DNA of 64,000 nt from Prolixibacteraceae bacterium JC049 (lineage in GTDB: Bacteria > Bacteroidota > Bacteroidia > Bacteroidales > Prolixibacteraceae): contig SACZ01000004.1 of NCBI GenBank assembly GCA_023369685.1, positions 558,001 through 622,000 on the forward strand, written 5' to 3'. How positions within the stretch are numbered: position 1 is the stretch's first letter; the number at the start of each line of letters is the position of its first letter. The notes beneath the pieces are model-generated. The model was not told the DNA's origin, made no database searches, and worked only from the letters and a program-made list of their open reading frames with translations. Shown here piece after piece: positions 53,479-62,133 of this stretch. Both the position numbers and the translations under genes were made by a program.

Positions 53479-54561
53479 TTAATCGTTAAATGCCTCCATA
53501 ACGGGCAAAGCTTTAAAATCGAAATCGAATAACGCTTGATTTTCCCAAGGGGAACCATCTTTGGCCTCTTTTCCCCTCCAGGCAACTAACTCTGCTCCCC
53601 AGTAGCAAAAACCAATTCCTCTATTAACGTCGGTTGTTATAATTTGCTTTATTCGCTCTATAAACTTCTTCTGACCTTCAGGAGTTGCGGTATAATCTGG
53701 AAGAATAAGGTCCTTCTCACTTCCAACAATATTATTGGTCCAATCGTTCCACCCCAGTGTAAATGGATAAGCCGTTTCTGCAATTATTATCTCCTTTTGA
53801 TAACGTTCACTCAAGTCATTCAAATCGCCAGCTAAACCATCAATTGCTTTACCGTGCCAAATGGGATAATACGATAAGCCAATTATGTCGTAATCCACCT
53901 CTTTTATCTGTTCGAAAAACCAGTTCGCATTCTTAACACCCGCAAAATGGATCATGATCTTTGCGTTTTTGTTTATCTCCCTCACACTTCTGGATCCAAT
54001 TTTCAATAATTCAATAAACTGCTGTTTATTATCTTGCATCTTCCCATGTGGATGCAAAAAGCCACTATTCACTTCGTTTCCAATCTGAATAAAATCGGGC
54101 TTTAGTTTTCGAACAACTCTTTGGGTATAACTGGCAACGCTATCCTTCAACTGCACATAAGACAAGCTTTTCCATCGTTTGGGTAATATTTGCTTTCCCG
54201 GGTCTGCCCATGTATCGGAATAATGAACAGTTAGCCAAAGCTTGAATCCTAAACTACGTAATCTGGTAGAAAACTCATTCACTTCAGCCATTCCAGAATT
54301 CCCATCAATTGGGTCGACCCAAAGCTTGAGGCGAATGGTATTTACACCATTTTCTTTTAAAATTGAGAGAAAGTTTTGAGCTACATTAGATGCATTGAAA
54401 AACTGAGTTCCCTCTTTTTCAATCTGAGGCAACCTGGAAATATCCACTCCCTTTACGACCAACTCATTTTCCTGTACCGGTTCCACTTTAGTGTCATTTC
54501 CACTACAAGCGCATAAAAACACTAATGCTAAAAATATCCATCCCCTCATTTGTTCTAACAT
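53479..54561 (-). CDS. GH53 endo-beta-1,4-galactanase lipoprotein
   Basis: 360 residues with a lipoprotein signal (MRGWIFLALVFLCACSGND, lipobox Cys19 of the longer start). The GH53 barrel spans residues 35-355: VVKGVDISRLPQIEKEGTQF, NGVNTIRLKLWVDP, LWLTVHYSDTWADPGKQILP, acid/base E163 in FIQIGNEVNSGFLHPHGK and nucleophile E262 in IIIAETAYPFTLGW, closing with GIGFCYWGAELVAWRG. It cleaves beta-1,4-galactan of pectin or arabinogalactan type I, at the cell surface. No susCD pair or other galactan genes are near. Alternative start codons at 54561 and 54549 both give a valid signal. Confidence 0.95.
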   Translation of the reverse strand: MLEQMRGWIFLALVFLCACSGNDTKVEPVQENELVVKGVDISRLPQIEKEGTQFFNASNVAQNFLSILKENGVNTIRLKLWVDPIDGNSGMAEVNEFSTRLRSLGFKLWLTVHYSDTWADPGKQILPKRWKSLSYVQLKDSVASYTQRVVRKLKPDFIQIGNEVNSGFLHPHGKMQDNKQQFIELLKIGSRSVREINKNAKIMIHFAGVKNANWFFEQIKEVDYDIIGLSYYPIWHGKAIDGLAGDLNDLSERYQKEIIIAETAYPFTLGWNDWTNNIVGSEKDLILPDYTATPEGQKKFIERIKQIITTDVNRGIGFCYWGAELVAWRGKEAKDGSPWENQALFDFDFKALPVMEAFND

Positions 54562-54658
54562 TTAATTTTCGGTAAAGATAATGAATCCATTCTCAACCTC
54601 TTATTACCGGATAACCAGGCAGTACTCTAATCCAAGAGTTGTATATTCTATTTCAATT

Positions 54659-55075
54659 TTATTGTTTTCCCTTTACACTCTTCCTATCCTTCACCAAATC
54701 TAATCTATCGATAGATGAATCATCGATAAAAACCCGAAACACTCCGTCATCGACATAATCCATTTCAATACGCTTAGCACCTTTGGTAAAAATCAAGCGT
54801 TCGCTAGTCAGTTCATACATGAAAGTAGTTCCCTTAAAATACTTTTCGCCAAACGCTTTTGCTAAATAGACCGAATCATTAGACCTAAAATCAAATACAG
54901 GACCTCCGAAATTAAATCCACCACATCGATTTAATGAATCTAAATTCACTTTACCTCGCATATGAAATCCACCAACTACATATTTTCCAACTAAATCTCT
55001 TTTTTCGGTTTGATTGCATGAATAAATCGCCACTGAGATAGCAATTATAAGAATCACTTTTAACTTTCCTTTCAT
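54659..55075 (-). CDS. Small lipoprotein of unknown function
   Basis: 138 residues: signal MKGKLKVILIIAISVAIYSC with lipobox Cys20. The remaining 118 residues look like a compact beta-sheet lipocalin-type fold: KRDLVGKYVVGGFHMRGKVN, DSVYLAKAFGEKYFKGTTFM and YELTSERLIFTKGAKRIEMD. I do not recognise a named family; the DLVGKY opening recalls small lipocalin-like proteins of Bacteroidota. It shares strand and neighbourhood with the GH53 gene (about 100 bases) but has no visible functional tie to it. Confidence 0.65.
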   Translation of the reverse strand: MKGKLKVILIIAISVAIYSCNQTEKRDLVGKYVVGGFHMRGKVNLDSLNRCGGFNFGGPVFDFRSNDSVYLAKAFGEKYFKGTTFMYELTSERLIFTKGAKRIEMDYVDDGVFRVFIDDSSIDRLDLVKDRKSVKGKQ

Positions 55076-55255
55076 TGGGAGTTGAATTTTAATTTATTGT
55101 TCTTCTGCACAATATACATACTTTGAAAAACATAATCTTATATATAAGCCCAATATTTTACTTTGAAAGCCATTTTTAGCTCAGAAATCTTTAAACCAAA
55201 TCCACTTCTTGCTGTTCACTTCACATAATATCGAAATAAAAACGAACAAAATATC

Positions 55256-57565
55256 ATGAAGCAATTTTTACTATTACTTATCATTCCTGTATTGCTCTGC
55301 TTTAAAACTGTCAGTGCAGGCAACGGAGATGTTGTTGTTTTGGGGCACGTGGTTTCCGATGGAGAGCACATCCCATTTGTGAATATTGTTGTAGTTGGAA
55401 CTACCATTGGAACTGCAACTGACGAAACAGGTCACTACATATTGACAAATCTTCCAGAAGGGAAACTGACCATTAGAGCACAAGCCATCGGATATAAATC
55501 GCAAGAGAAAAACATTGAGATAAAAGAGGGAGAAACCAAAGAGGTTAATTTCGAATTACAACCGGATATGATTATGACAGAAGGAGTCGTTGTTTCAGCT
55601 TCCAGAAGTGAGGTAAACAGACGAGACGCAGCTGTTGTGGTTAATGTGCTAAATCCGAAATTGATGGAAGCCACTCAATCGATGGTTCTTTCGGAAGGAT
55701 TAAACTTCCAACCAGGATTACGATTGGAAAACAATTGCCAAAACTGTGGATATTCTCAATTACGCATGAACGGTTTAGAAGGAGCTTATACTCAGATTCT
55801 AATCAACAGTCGCCCCGTATTTAGTGCGCTTAACGGAGTATATGGTTTGGATCAAATTCCGGCCAATATGATTGAACGAGTTGAAGTTATCAGAGGTGGT
55901 GGTTCGGTGCTTTTTGGATCGAATGCCATTGCCGGAACAGTGAATATTATCACCAAAGACCCGGTAACCAATAGTTATGAAGTAAGTAGCAATTGGGGAT
56001 TGATTGATGGTAGCAAATCCGATAGAGTGCTAAGCTTCAACTCATCGTTAGTGAACGACGATCGCAACGCAGGAATCTTCCTTTTCGGGATGCACCGTTC
56101 ACGTGATCCGTGGGATGCCAATGGCGATGATTTCACAGAAGTTACCAAGCTTCGAAGTAGTGGTTTAGGTTTTAGCGCTTTTTATCGCCCTACATTCTAC
56201 AGTCGACTGTCACTTGAATTCAACAATATGACTGAATTCAGACGTGGAGGAAACAAGTTCGATCAGTTGCCTCACCACACTGAAATCACGGAGCAAGTGG
56301 ATCATAAAATTGTAGGCGGAGGAATTACATACGATCTATTCTCTCCCGATTACAGCAAAAAGTTTTCGGCATATATTACAGCACAGAGTGTTGATGGCGA
56401 TCGTTATTATGGAGCAGAATATGACACTACAGCATATGGAAAGACTAAAGATTTAACAGCTGTTTTCGGAGTACAATATGTCCAACAGCTCGATCATTTT
56501 CTATTCACTAAGTCGGAATTAACGCTTGGAGCGGAAGATCAGTACAGTGAATTGGAAGACCTGAAACTAGGTTTTGTTAACGAAGTGGTAACCGATCAGA
56601 ATTTCCATAACTTCGGAGTATTTGCTCAGAATGAATGGAAATGGGATCAATTTAGTTTCCTGTTGGGAGCGCGTATTGATAAGCACGAGTTTATTGATAA
56701 TGCCATTCTTAATCCTAGAATGAATTTGCTATATAAAGCAACGCCTGCCATGAGTTTCAGAGCAAGTTACGCCAGCGGTTATCGTGCACCACAAGTGTTC
56801 GACGACGATTTGCATATTAACATTGCAGGAGCGCAATCCATTCGTACCCGTTTAGCCGATGATTTAAAAGAAGAAAAGTCGAACAGCTATACCTTTTCGA
56901 TTGACTACACAAAAGACGAAGGTTCGTTGCAATACTATTGGTTAATTGAAGGTTTCTACACCAAGCTTAACAATCCATTTATTTCTACCCTTACAGAAAA
57001 CAATGGAGCAGCTTACTATTTGAAGAGTAATGGATCCGGAGCTAAGGTTCAGGGAGTAAACCTAGAGTTGAAGATAGCGCCATCGAAAGATTTTCAGATT
57101 CAGGGAGGATTGACACTTCAAAAAGGAGAACACGAAGAGGCGGAGCAATGGTCTGACGATCCGAAAGCGGCACCAACCAAGAAGATGTTGCGTAGCCCAA
57201 ACCGTTATGGTTACCTTGTGCTCAACTGGGATATCTCAAAGAAATTAGCCTTTTCAGCCACTTCCAACTATACAGGAAGCATGTATACTCCACACGTAGC
57301 AGGAGGAATCAATCCGCAAGGCCAAGAGATAACAACTGACGAATTGGTAAAAACACCCGATTTCTTAGAGGCAGGATTTAAGTTAAGCTACGATTTCAAG
57401 CTAAATCCAAAATTTAAAATGCAAGTAAGCGGAGGTGTTCAGAATTTATTCAACAGTTTTCAAGATGATTTTGACCGAGGAGTTGGTCGTGATGCCAAGT
57501 ACATTTACGGACCAATCCGTCCTCGTACGATCTTCTTCGGCTTAAAGTTTGGTAATATTTTGTAA
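55256..57565 (+). CDS. TonB-dependent receptor with CxxC plug motif
   Basis: 769 residues. Signal MKQFLLLLIIPVLLCFKTVS; CarboxypepD_reg-like domain at 24-110 (VVVLGHVVSDGEHIPFVNIV to INIEIKEGETKEVNFELQ type sequence); plug at about 115-230 with GVVVSASRSEVNRRDAAVVV and RVEVIRGGGSVLFGSNAIAG; barrel to the terminal FFGLKFGNIL. The plug carries NCQNCGYSQLRMNGLEGAYT, a CxxC before the RMNGLEG motif, found in a Bacteroidota receptor group whose ligand I cannot name; metal binding is plausible. No ABC transporter is adjacent; the nearest transport gene is HupE on the opposite strand. Divergent from the small lipoprotein gene. Confidence 0.92.
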   Translation: MKQFLLLLIIPVLLCFKTVSAGNGDVVVLGHVVSDGEHIPFVNIVVVGTTIGTATDETGHYILTNLPEGKLTIRAQAIGYKSQEKNIEIKEGETKEVNFELQPDMIMTEGVVVSASRSEVNRRDAAVVVNVLNPKLMEATQSMVLSEGLNFQPGLRLENNCQNCGYSQLRMNGLEGAYTQILINSRPVFSALNGVYGLDQIPANMIERVEVIRGGGSVLFGSNAIAGTVNIITKDPVTNSYEVSSNWGLIDGSKSDRVLSFNSSLVNDDRNAGIFLFGMHRSRDPWDANGDDFTEVTKLRSSGLGFSAFYRPTFYSRLSLEFNNMTEFRRGGNKFDQLPHHTEITEQVDHKIVGGGITYDLFSPDYSKKFSAYITAQSVDGDRYYGAEYDTTAYGKTKDLTAVFGVQYVQQLDHFLFTKSELTLGAEDQYSELEDLKLGFVNEVVTDQNFHNFGVFAQNEWKWDQFSFLLGARIDKHEFIDNAILNPRMNLLYKATPAMSFRASYASGYRAPQVFDDDLHINIAGAQSIRTRLADDLKEEKSNSYTFSIDYTKDEGSLQYYWLIEGFYTKLNNPFISTLTENNGAAYYLKSNGSGAKVQGVNLELKIAPSKDFQIQGGLTLQKGEHEEAEQWSDDPKAAPTKKMLRSPNRYGYLVLNWDISKKLAFSATSNYTGSMYTPHVAGGINPQGQEITTDELVKTPDFLEAGFKLSYDFKLNPKFKMQVSGGVQNLFNSFQDDFDRGVGRDAKYIYGPIRPRTIFFGLKFGNIL

Positions 57566-57590
57566 ACTGAATTATTACAATTTCTAAATA

Positions 57591-57664
57591 AAAGGTTGTC
57601 TCGCAAGTAACATTTTATCTCGCTCATTATGCGATACAAACAAACTATTTGCAAGGCAACCTTT
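57591..57664. terminator. Two-way terminator between convergent receptor and HAD genes
   Basis: AAAGGTTG and CGCAAGT on the left pair with ACTATTTGC and CAACCTTT on the right, forming a long imperfect stem around an ATCTCGCTCATTATGCGAT loop that can itself pair. The flanks are A-rich on the left and T-rich on the right. Confidence 0.6.
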
Positions 57665-57673
57665 CTTATTGAA

Positions 57674-58678
57674 CTATTTTATCCAAACCTTTTTAAAGTC
57701 GTTTTTCATACTTACAACTACGCCTCCAAAGCTGTCTATGCGCTCTTTCCAGTCGGGCTCTGGCTTGCCATGATAAGGAGGATAAACATACTCTCTCTTG
57801 TCATCATGATTCAGCATAAATCCAACACCTTTTCGAGGATGCGTAATGGCATATTGCAACATATCAAAGTCACCGGTAGTATTTCCAAATGCAAAAATGG
57901 GCTGCACTCCCAATTTGGAATAGATATTCTCTGATTTCCCTGCATTGTTATTCTTCGGAGTGAAAATTCCCTTCTTAATAATAAACTTCGTTCCTGAAGC
58001 AGTATATTTTGGAGTCAGAATTTGTCTGGTGCCCACCAACTGCTTGCGCTCCTTCAACGGTGTCTTTTGCGGCACAATGCTCCATATAACTCCTTGCACC
58101 GAACCCGAAACCACATATACTTTATAATGCTTCTCTAGCAAAAGATGCAGCAACTGCACCATGGGCTTGTAAAACATATCACCCAGCACCATTTTTTTAT
58201 CTTTATTAACTGCAGTGGTCAAATAGTTGGTACAATATTTTACATACTCTTCGTGAGAAACACCTTCAAAAGCTTTCCATATTATAGAGTCGATATAATT
58301 GGCTTCTGGTGTACTCCAGTGTTCTCTTACACATTTACTCTTTGGATCTTTATACAGCCTTTCTGCACATTTATATTCCATTTCATCAATTAGCGAAGGA
58401 TTACTTTTCAAGTTATCATTCATTTTGGCTACAGCACAATACATCTCGAACCAAAGAGGGGTTTCACAAGCAATGGTACCATCCATATCAAACACAGCAA
58501 TCCGATCTTTTATGGGAATATCAACGGTATCTCTCTCCAGAAACTTTGTTATCTGTGTCTTTATTGCACCATCATTCCAGGCATCCAGTACGACTTTGTT
58601 TTCAGGCGTTGCGGGTTCATTTTTACACGATGCCAAGGCAATTACCATTAGCACCAAAACATACAGCATTTTGTTCAT
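57674..58678 (-). CDS. Exported HAD-family phosphatase (lipoprotein)
   Basis: 334 residues from ATG 58678 (four codons inside a longer frame): lipoprotein signal MNKMLYVLVLMVIALASCKN. Residues about 55-300 form a HAD fold: motif I RIAVFDMDGTIACETPLWFE (nucleophile Asp in FDMDGT), motif II YVVSGSVQGVIWS, and motif III/IV with IFAFGNTTGDFDMLQYAI. This resembles the periplasmic phosphoserine-phosphatase-like group. It hydrolyses a small phosphate ester outside the cytoplasm; the substrate is unknown. It ends against the receptor terminator. Neighbours upstream are the HupE cluster, 277 bases away. Confidence 0.88.
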   Translation of the reverse strand: MNKMLYVLVLMVIALASCKNEPATPENKVVLDAWNDGAIKTQITKFLERDTVDIPIKDRIAVFDMDGTIACETPLWFEMYCAVAKMNDNLKSNPSLIDEMEYKCAERLYKDPKSKCVREHWSTPEANYIDSIIWKAFEGVSHEEYVKYCTNYLTTAVNKDKKMVLGDMFYKPMVQLLHLLLEKHYKVYVVSGSVQGVIWSIVPQKTPLKERKQLVGTRQILTPKYTASGTKFIIKKGIFTPKNNNAGKSENIYSKLGVQPIFAFGNTTGDFDMLQYAITHPRKGVGFMLNHDDKREYVYPPYHGKPEPDWKERIDSFGGVVVSMKNDFKKVWIK

Positions 58679-58899
58679 AATTAGAATCATTTTTTAGAAT
58701 TAAAGAATCCGGAACAGTTAAATTGGCAAGTTTTACTGTCTGATACTTCCTTTACAAGCATCACTCTACATTGATGTAACCATCAATTAATCAATCTAAA
58801 GCTACTAAAGATTACTCTAACTACGAAACACAATACATATAGAACTATAATTTATTCGCGAACATCACAAAACAATAAGTAAACTACGTAACAAAACAA

Positions 58900-58936
58900 A
58901 AGAGCAGGTAATCCTGAATTAGAAAAATCTGCTCTT
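58900..58936 (-). terminator. Terminator after the membrane anchor protein
   Basis: Minus strand AAGAGCAG pairs with CTGCTCTT around a 21-base loop and is followed by TTGTTTTGTT. It lies about 19 bases past the anchor-protein stop. Confidence 0.7.
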
Positions 58937-58954
58937 CGTTTATATCAATTTACT

Positions 58955-59587
58955 TTATTTCTTCATTAACTGATATTGTCCTTTCAGCTTTATGGTCACA
59001 GTAATATCTTCATTAGAGTTATTACGAAAATACCATCCATGCTTACCAGTAAATGGCACTAAGAAGGAACCTCCCATGTTATTAGAATAACATACCGCAT
59101 AACTTTCCCAGAATTTACCTGCATTCTTTGGTTCTCCATGGAAGTCGAGAAATAGCTCCCCTTTATTGGTACTCCACTCATATTTCAGAAATCCCAACTG
59201 CTTGGCCCAAAACTTATACTCTATTCCTTTATTGGCAGGAACAACTACTGTCAACTCATCGGCACGTTCTGGTAGTTGATCTTTAGCAACAGGCAAACTG
59301 GCCGCTTTAGGACGAGCCACCTCTGCAGGCGATCCAACATCGGTAATCTTTATTTTCTTGTGCTTTACTGGCTCTGCAACAGGCTGAGTTTCCTCAACAG
59401 GCTGTTGCGGTTGCTCTTTCACGTAAAGCTGGCTAAAACCAAGTGCTTTACCGGCACCTAATGGATCGATATTGTATTCGGCAGGCAAAACAGCTACCAA
59501 TAAAACAACTGCTCCTACCACTACCGAAATCAATAGATTTCGAATAATTACACTCTTTTTTACTACTGGTTGATCTATATTATTCAT
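58955..59587 (-). CDS. Transmembrane anchor protein paired with HupE
   Basis: 210 residues from ATG 59587; the longer frame runs back into the hairpin element. One TM near residues 16-36 (IRNLLISVVVGAVVLLVAVL), then a Pro/Val/Gln-rich periplasmic linker (QPQQPVEETQPVAEPVKHKK) and a C-terminal beta domain (TVVVPANKGIEYKFWAKQLG, FLDFHGEPKN, GSFLVPFTGKHGWYFRNNSN). This matches the family annotated as transmembrane anchor protein, found beside HupE/UreJ-type transporters in many Gram-negatives. It may hold a metal-binding partner near the transporter (inference). HupE is upstream by about 156 bases, separated by element copy 3. Confidence 0.75.
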   Translation of the reverse strand: MNNIDQPVVKKSVIIRNLLISVVVGAVVLLVAVLPAEYNIDPLGAGKALGFSQLYVKEQPQQPVEETQPVAEPVKHKKIKITDVGSPAEVARPKAASLPVAKDQLPERADELTVVVPANKGIEYKFWAKQLGFLKYEWSTNKGELFLDFHGEPKNAGKFWESYAVCYSNNMGGSFLVPFTGKHGWYFRNNSNEDITVTIKLKGQYQLMKK

Positions 59588-59708
59588 CTGTTTAATTTTT
59601 TTTGATTTCTGAATGTTCAAAAAAATTGAATACATTCAGGAACTCTCATAAACTTTAATCATTCTCGTTTATGAAAATTAGAATGCTGAAAGTTCATGTT
59701 CGTTTCAT
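59588..59708 (-). repeat. Intercistronic two-hairpin element, copy 3
   Basis: Minus strand: ATGAAACGAACATGA, then a first stem as in copy 1 (AACTTT/CATTCT with AGAATG/AAAGTT) around a 14-base loop. TGAGAGTTCC follows, then CTGAATG pairing with CATTCAG around TATTCAATTTTTTTGAA, and AAATTAAACAG ending on the next ATG. The first half is nearly identical to copy 1 (7055-7185); the second stem differs but pairs. Confidence 0.75.
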
Positions 59709-59743
59709 ATCTCTTTTTCTTGTTTAGTAATTCTTCTTTCACT

Positions 59744-60433
59744 TTAGTTCAAAAAATAGCCGGTCAGCTGAAATCCCATCAGGACAATTCCTCCAATCAT
59801 TAGCAAAGTATTGGTAAGGGTTGAAAATCGCATGAAACTGCTGTGCTGACGCCAACGTCCGATTATGAACAGGACAATAGCCAAAGCCAAAAACTGACCA
59901 ATCTCAACTCCCACATTAAAACCAATAAGGTTCGTAATTAAGCCATCCTTTCCTAAGGATAACTCCTGAAGTTTACTGGCTAGCCCAAATCCATGGAATA
60001 AACCGAATATTAGAACTGCGGCCTTGGTGTTAGGCTGTTTCCCAAAGAACTGCTTAAAGCCACCCAAGTTATCGAACCCTTTGTAGATAATTGACATTGC
60101 AATAATCGCATCAATCAGGTAAGAATTGATGGAAAAATCGGCCAATACACCTAGCAACAAAGTGGTACTGTGCCCAATGGTAAAGAAACTCACATAAGTA
60201 ATTACTTCGCGAGTTCTATACAGAAAGAAGATAACTCCTACCAGAAACAGCAGATGGTCGTAACCGGTAACCATGTGTTTGGCTCCGATGTAAAGAAAAG
60301 GAACAAAATTGCTTCCTTTATTAGCAACTAGAAACGATTGAGTGTTTTCATCCACGCCATGTGCATAAAGGCAAATGGGCAGTAGAGCCAACACCATCAT
60401 TCCAATGAGAGAAATGAGTTTTTTTTGCTTCAT
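59744..60433 (-). CDS. HupE/UreJ family metal permease
   Basis: 229 residues with a leader or first TM (LISLIGMMVLALLPICLYAH, cut before GVDEN) and six further TM helices. Family motifs with metal-coordinating His/Asp/Glu: IGAKHMVTGYDHLLFLVGVI, VSFFTIGHSTTLLLGVLA, LIFGLFHGFGLASKLQEL and GFNVGVEIGQFLALAIVLF. HupE/UreJ proteins carry nickel or cobalt; cyanobacterial HupE is a cobalt carrier under B12 control. Here it neighbours a His-rich exported protein and an anchor protein, and the corrinoid operon is 6 kb away. Ion specificity cannot be told from sequence. Confidence 0.9.
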   Translation of the reverse strand: MKQKKLISLIGMMVLALLPICLYAHGVDENTQSFLVANKGSNFVPFLYIGAKHMVTGYDHLLFLVGVIFFLYRTREVITYVSFFTIGHSTTLLLGVLADFSINSYLIDAIIAMSIIYKGFDNLGGFKQFFGKQPNTKAAVLIFGLFHGFGLASKLQELSLGKDGLITNLIGFNVGVEIGQFLALAIVLFIIGRWRQHSSFMRFSTLTNTLLMIGGIVLMGFQLTGYFLN

Positions 60434-60629
60434 TATTCTGTTTATTTTAATTAATCTAACATCTTTTAAACCGAAATCTATTCTCGGTTTTCGACAATTA
60501 AAGTCTGATTAATTCTACAGCAATGGTACTCAATTGCCTTTCTTCCTTCAAACAAAGACAATTCATTCCTGAACCATTTACATTAAATGGTTACCAATAA
60601 TAAAAATATCGTACCAATCAGACTTCGTG

Positions 60630-61058
60630 TTAACAAACAGGAGGTCCGCGCAATGCATTTACTGCAAAATAATTTGAAGCGTAGTAAGTGATATACTCTT
60701 CATAATTGAAAGAAGAGCATGTGAAATTACATAATGTAGCATTTGACTGTTTTATCAGCAGTCCCCATTGAAATGGCTCAAACGTTGGCTCTTTTACAGA
60801 AGCCTTAGTCGCATGATGACTGTGTGCCTTGGCAGAGTGCGTGTGTTGCTCTCCCAAAGAAGTCAACCATTCTAATGCCAGATGTAAAGATGTTGTCTCA
60901 TCGCCATGCTTGTGCGTGTGGGCATGATGATGTTGGGCATCTGAATTCTTCGCATTATCCGGGTGCTCGTGATGCGCATGTGGAATTGCTCCGGTCAACA
61001 ACCAAATGACCGAAACCACAAGCATGAAACACGACAGTATGTTACATTTTAACTTCAC
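60630..61058 (-). CDS. Small His-rich exported protein
   Basis: 142 residues from a GTG at 61058; ATG at 61025 is the alternative. The -7 box at 61064-61071 would place the transcript start on the GTG itself, which favours the internal ATG, while the positive charges before the hydrophobic segment (LVVSVIWLLTGAIPHA) favour the GTG. The mature part is full of His: HAHHEHPDNAK, HHHAHTHKHG and EQHTHSAKAHSHHATK, a typical Ni/Co/Zn/Cu-binding pattern. A second part has three Cys (LCNFTCSSFNYEEY and C-terminal PPVC). It may collect metal for HupE. No firm family name. Confidence 0.65.
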   Translation of the reverse strand: MKLKCNILSCFMLVVSVIWLLTGAIPHAHHEHPDNAKNSDAQHHHAHTHKHGDETTSLHLALEWLTSLGEQHTHSAKAHSHHATKASVKEPTFEPFQWGLLIKQSNATLCNFTCSSFNYEEYITYYASNYFAVNALRGPPVC

Positions 61059-61063
61059 CGTTG

Positions 61064-61093
61064 CAAATATACATTTTACAAGGAAGTTACAAA
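61064..61093 (-). promoter_or_regulatory. Promoter of the HupE cluster (-33 and -7 boxes)
   Basis: Minus strand TTTG (61090-61093) and TATATTTG (61064-61071) with an 18-base spacer give both halves of the Bacteroidota housekeeping promoter. It precedes the His-rich gene and probably serves HupE and the anchor gene as well. Confidence 0.6.
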
Positions 61094-61127
61094 TAGTAAA
61101 AAGAAGGGAAAATAGAATGAACCGAAC

Positions 61128-62036
61128 CTACTTCTCGATTAAATGCCTGATTTTCTTATTGGCTTTTCCTTTGGCCTCGATCACTTGGTTGAGCTCCCGA
61201 ATTCGAGCCGATTGCTTAATCTTCTGTTTCAATGCTTCAGAACGACTTTCATCATTGGCTATTTTCTCTAATTCTTTCAGATTTCTTTGCCATCTTGCCA
61301 ATACTGCATCGCTTACAGTTTCATTTTTAGATGTCGTATATTCGGGAGTAACCTTCACATTCATATCGAATTGCGTCTTCAACAACTCTTTCAGAATATA
61401 TTTATGATGCAAACCAATGGTAACCAATACTCTTTTCGATTTATTCTTTTTAATGGCTTTTACCATGTTCTGCACAATGGAATCATTTCGGGTCAACCAA
61501 TAACCATCCTGCTCCTCGCCCAACATTTCAATTTTGGTATTATGCTGATTTTTAATGGCGCTATGAAAAGCACTATTGGATTGAATAAATCCGAAATAGT
61601 TCTTCCAGTTATTCTTCATTAGATATCCAATTGCCAGATTATCGGCCGCTTTTCTTGCATTTGCCAATTTCTTCTTCTGAGCATCCGATAAGCTTGCTCG
61701 TTGTACTGCTTTATTGAAATCGCTGCGCCAGTCGACCGGGCAAATGGGAATATTATTCTTCGCAGCATATTCAATTAACACTGCATTTTCCGGAGGGAAA
61801 TAACCTTCTAAATCTCCATTCAATGCATCACGCGTCATCTCAATGCAAATTAAATCGGGCTTAATCTCTTTTGCTACATTTTCCAAATCAGAAAATGAAT
61901 ATTCTAAATCGGAAATAAGATGATTGGCATGAATGGTTCCAACCACATGAAGTTCTACATTACTTTTCGTTTGTTGACTCTGCCCCAGTTTGAAGACAAA
62001 AATTAAAAGGATAAAAATAGCTACTCGTTTGCTCAT
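61128..62036 (-). CDS. TraB/ChaN-like exported protein
   Basis: 302 residues with a Sec signal (KRVAIFILLIFVFKLGQSQQ). The N-terminal half has VELHVVGTIHANHLISDLEY and KEIKPDLICIEMTRDALNG, the G-T-x-H and P-D-x-x-x-x-E pair of the TraB/ChaN/TIKI fold, and the later KSKRVLVTIGLHHKYILKEL supplies another conserved His pair. The C-terminal 80 residues are a charged helical region. Family members are putative metal-dependent proteases or haem/iron-binding proteins (ChaN). It lies upstream of the HupE cluster on the same strand but 70 bases and a promoter apart. Confidence 0.7.
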   Translation of the reverse strand: MSKRVAIFILLIFVFKLGQSQQTKSNVELHVVGTIHANHLISDLEYSFSDLENVAKEIKPDLICIEMTRDALNGDLEGYFPPENAVLIEYAAKNNIPICPVDWRSDFNKAVQRASLSDAQKKKLANARKAADNLAIGYLMKNNWKNYFGFIQSNSAFHSAIKNQHNTKIEMLGEEQDGYWLTRNDSIVQNMVKAIKKNKSKRVLVTIGLHHKYILKELLKTQFDMNVKVTPEYTTSKNETVSDAVLARWQRNLKELEKIANDESRSEALKQKIKQSARIRELNQVIEAKGKANKKIRHLIEK

Positions 62037-62133
62037 TAGTTCGTTCGTTTTGTATAATCAACTTGAACATAAGACGCAATAAATGGCACCCGGTTACACA
62101 TCAGGTGTCATTTATATTCGCTTCAAAAAAAGC

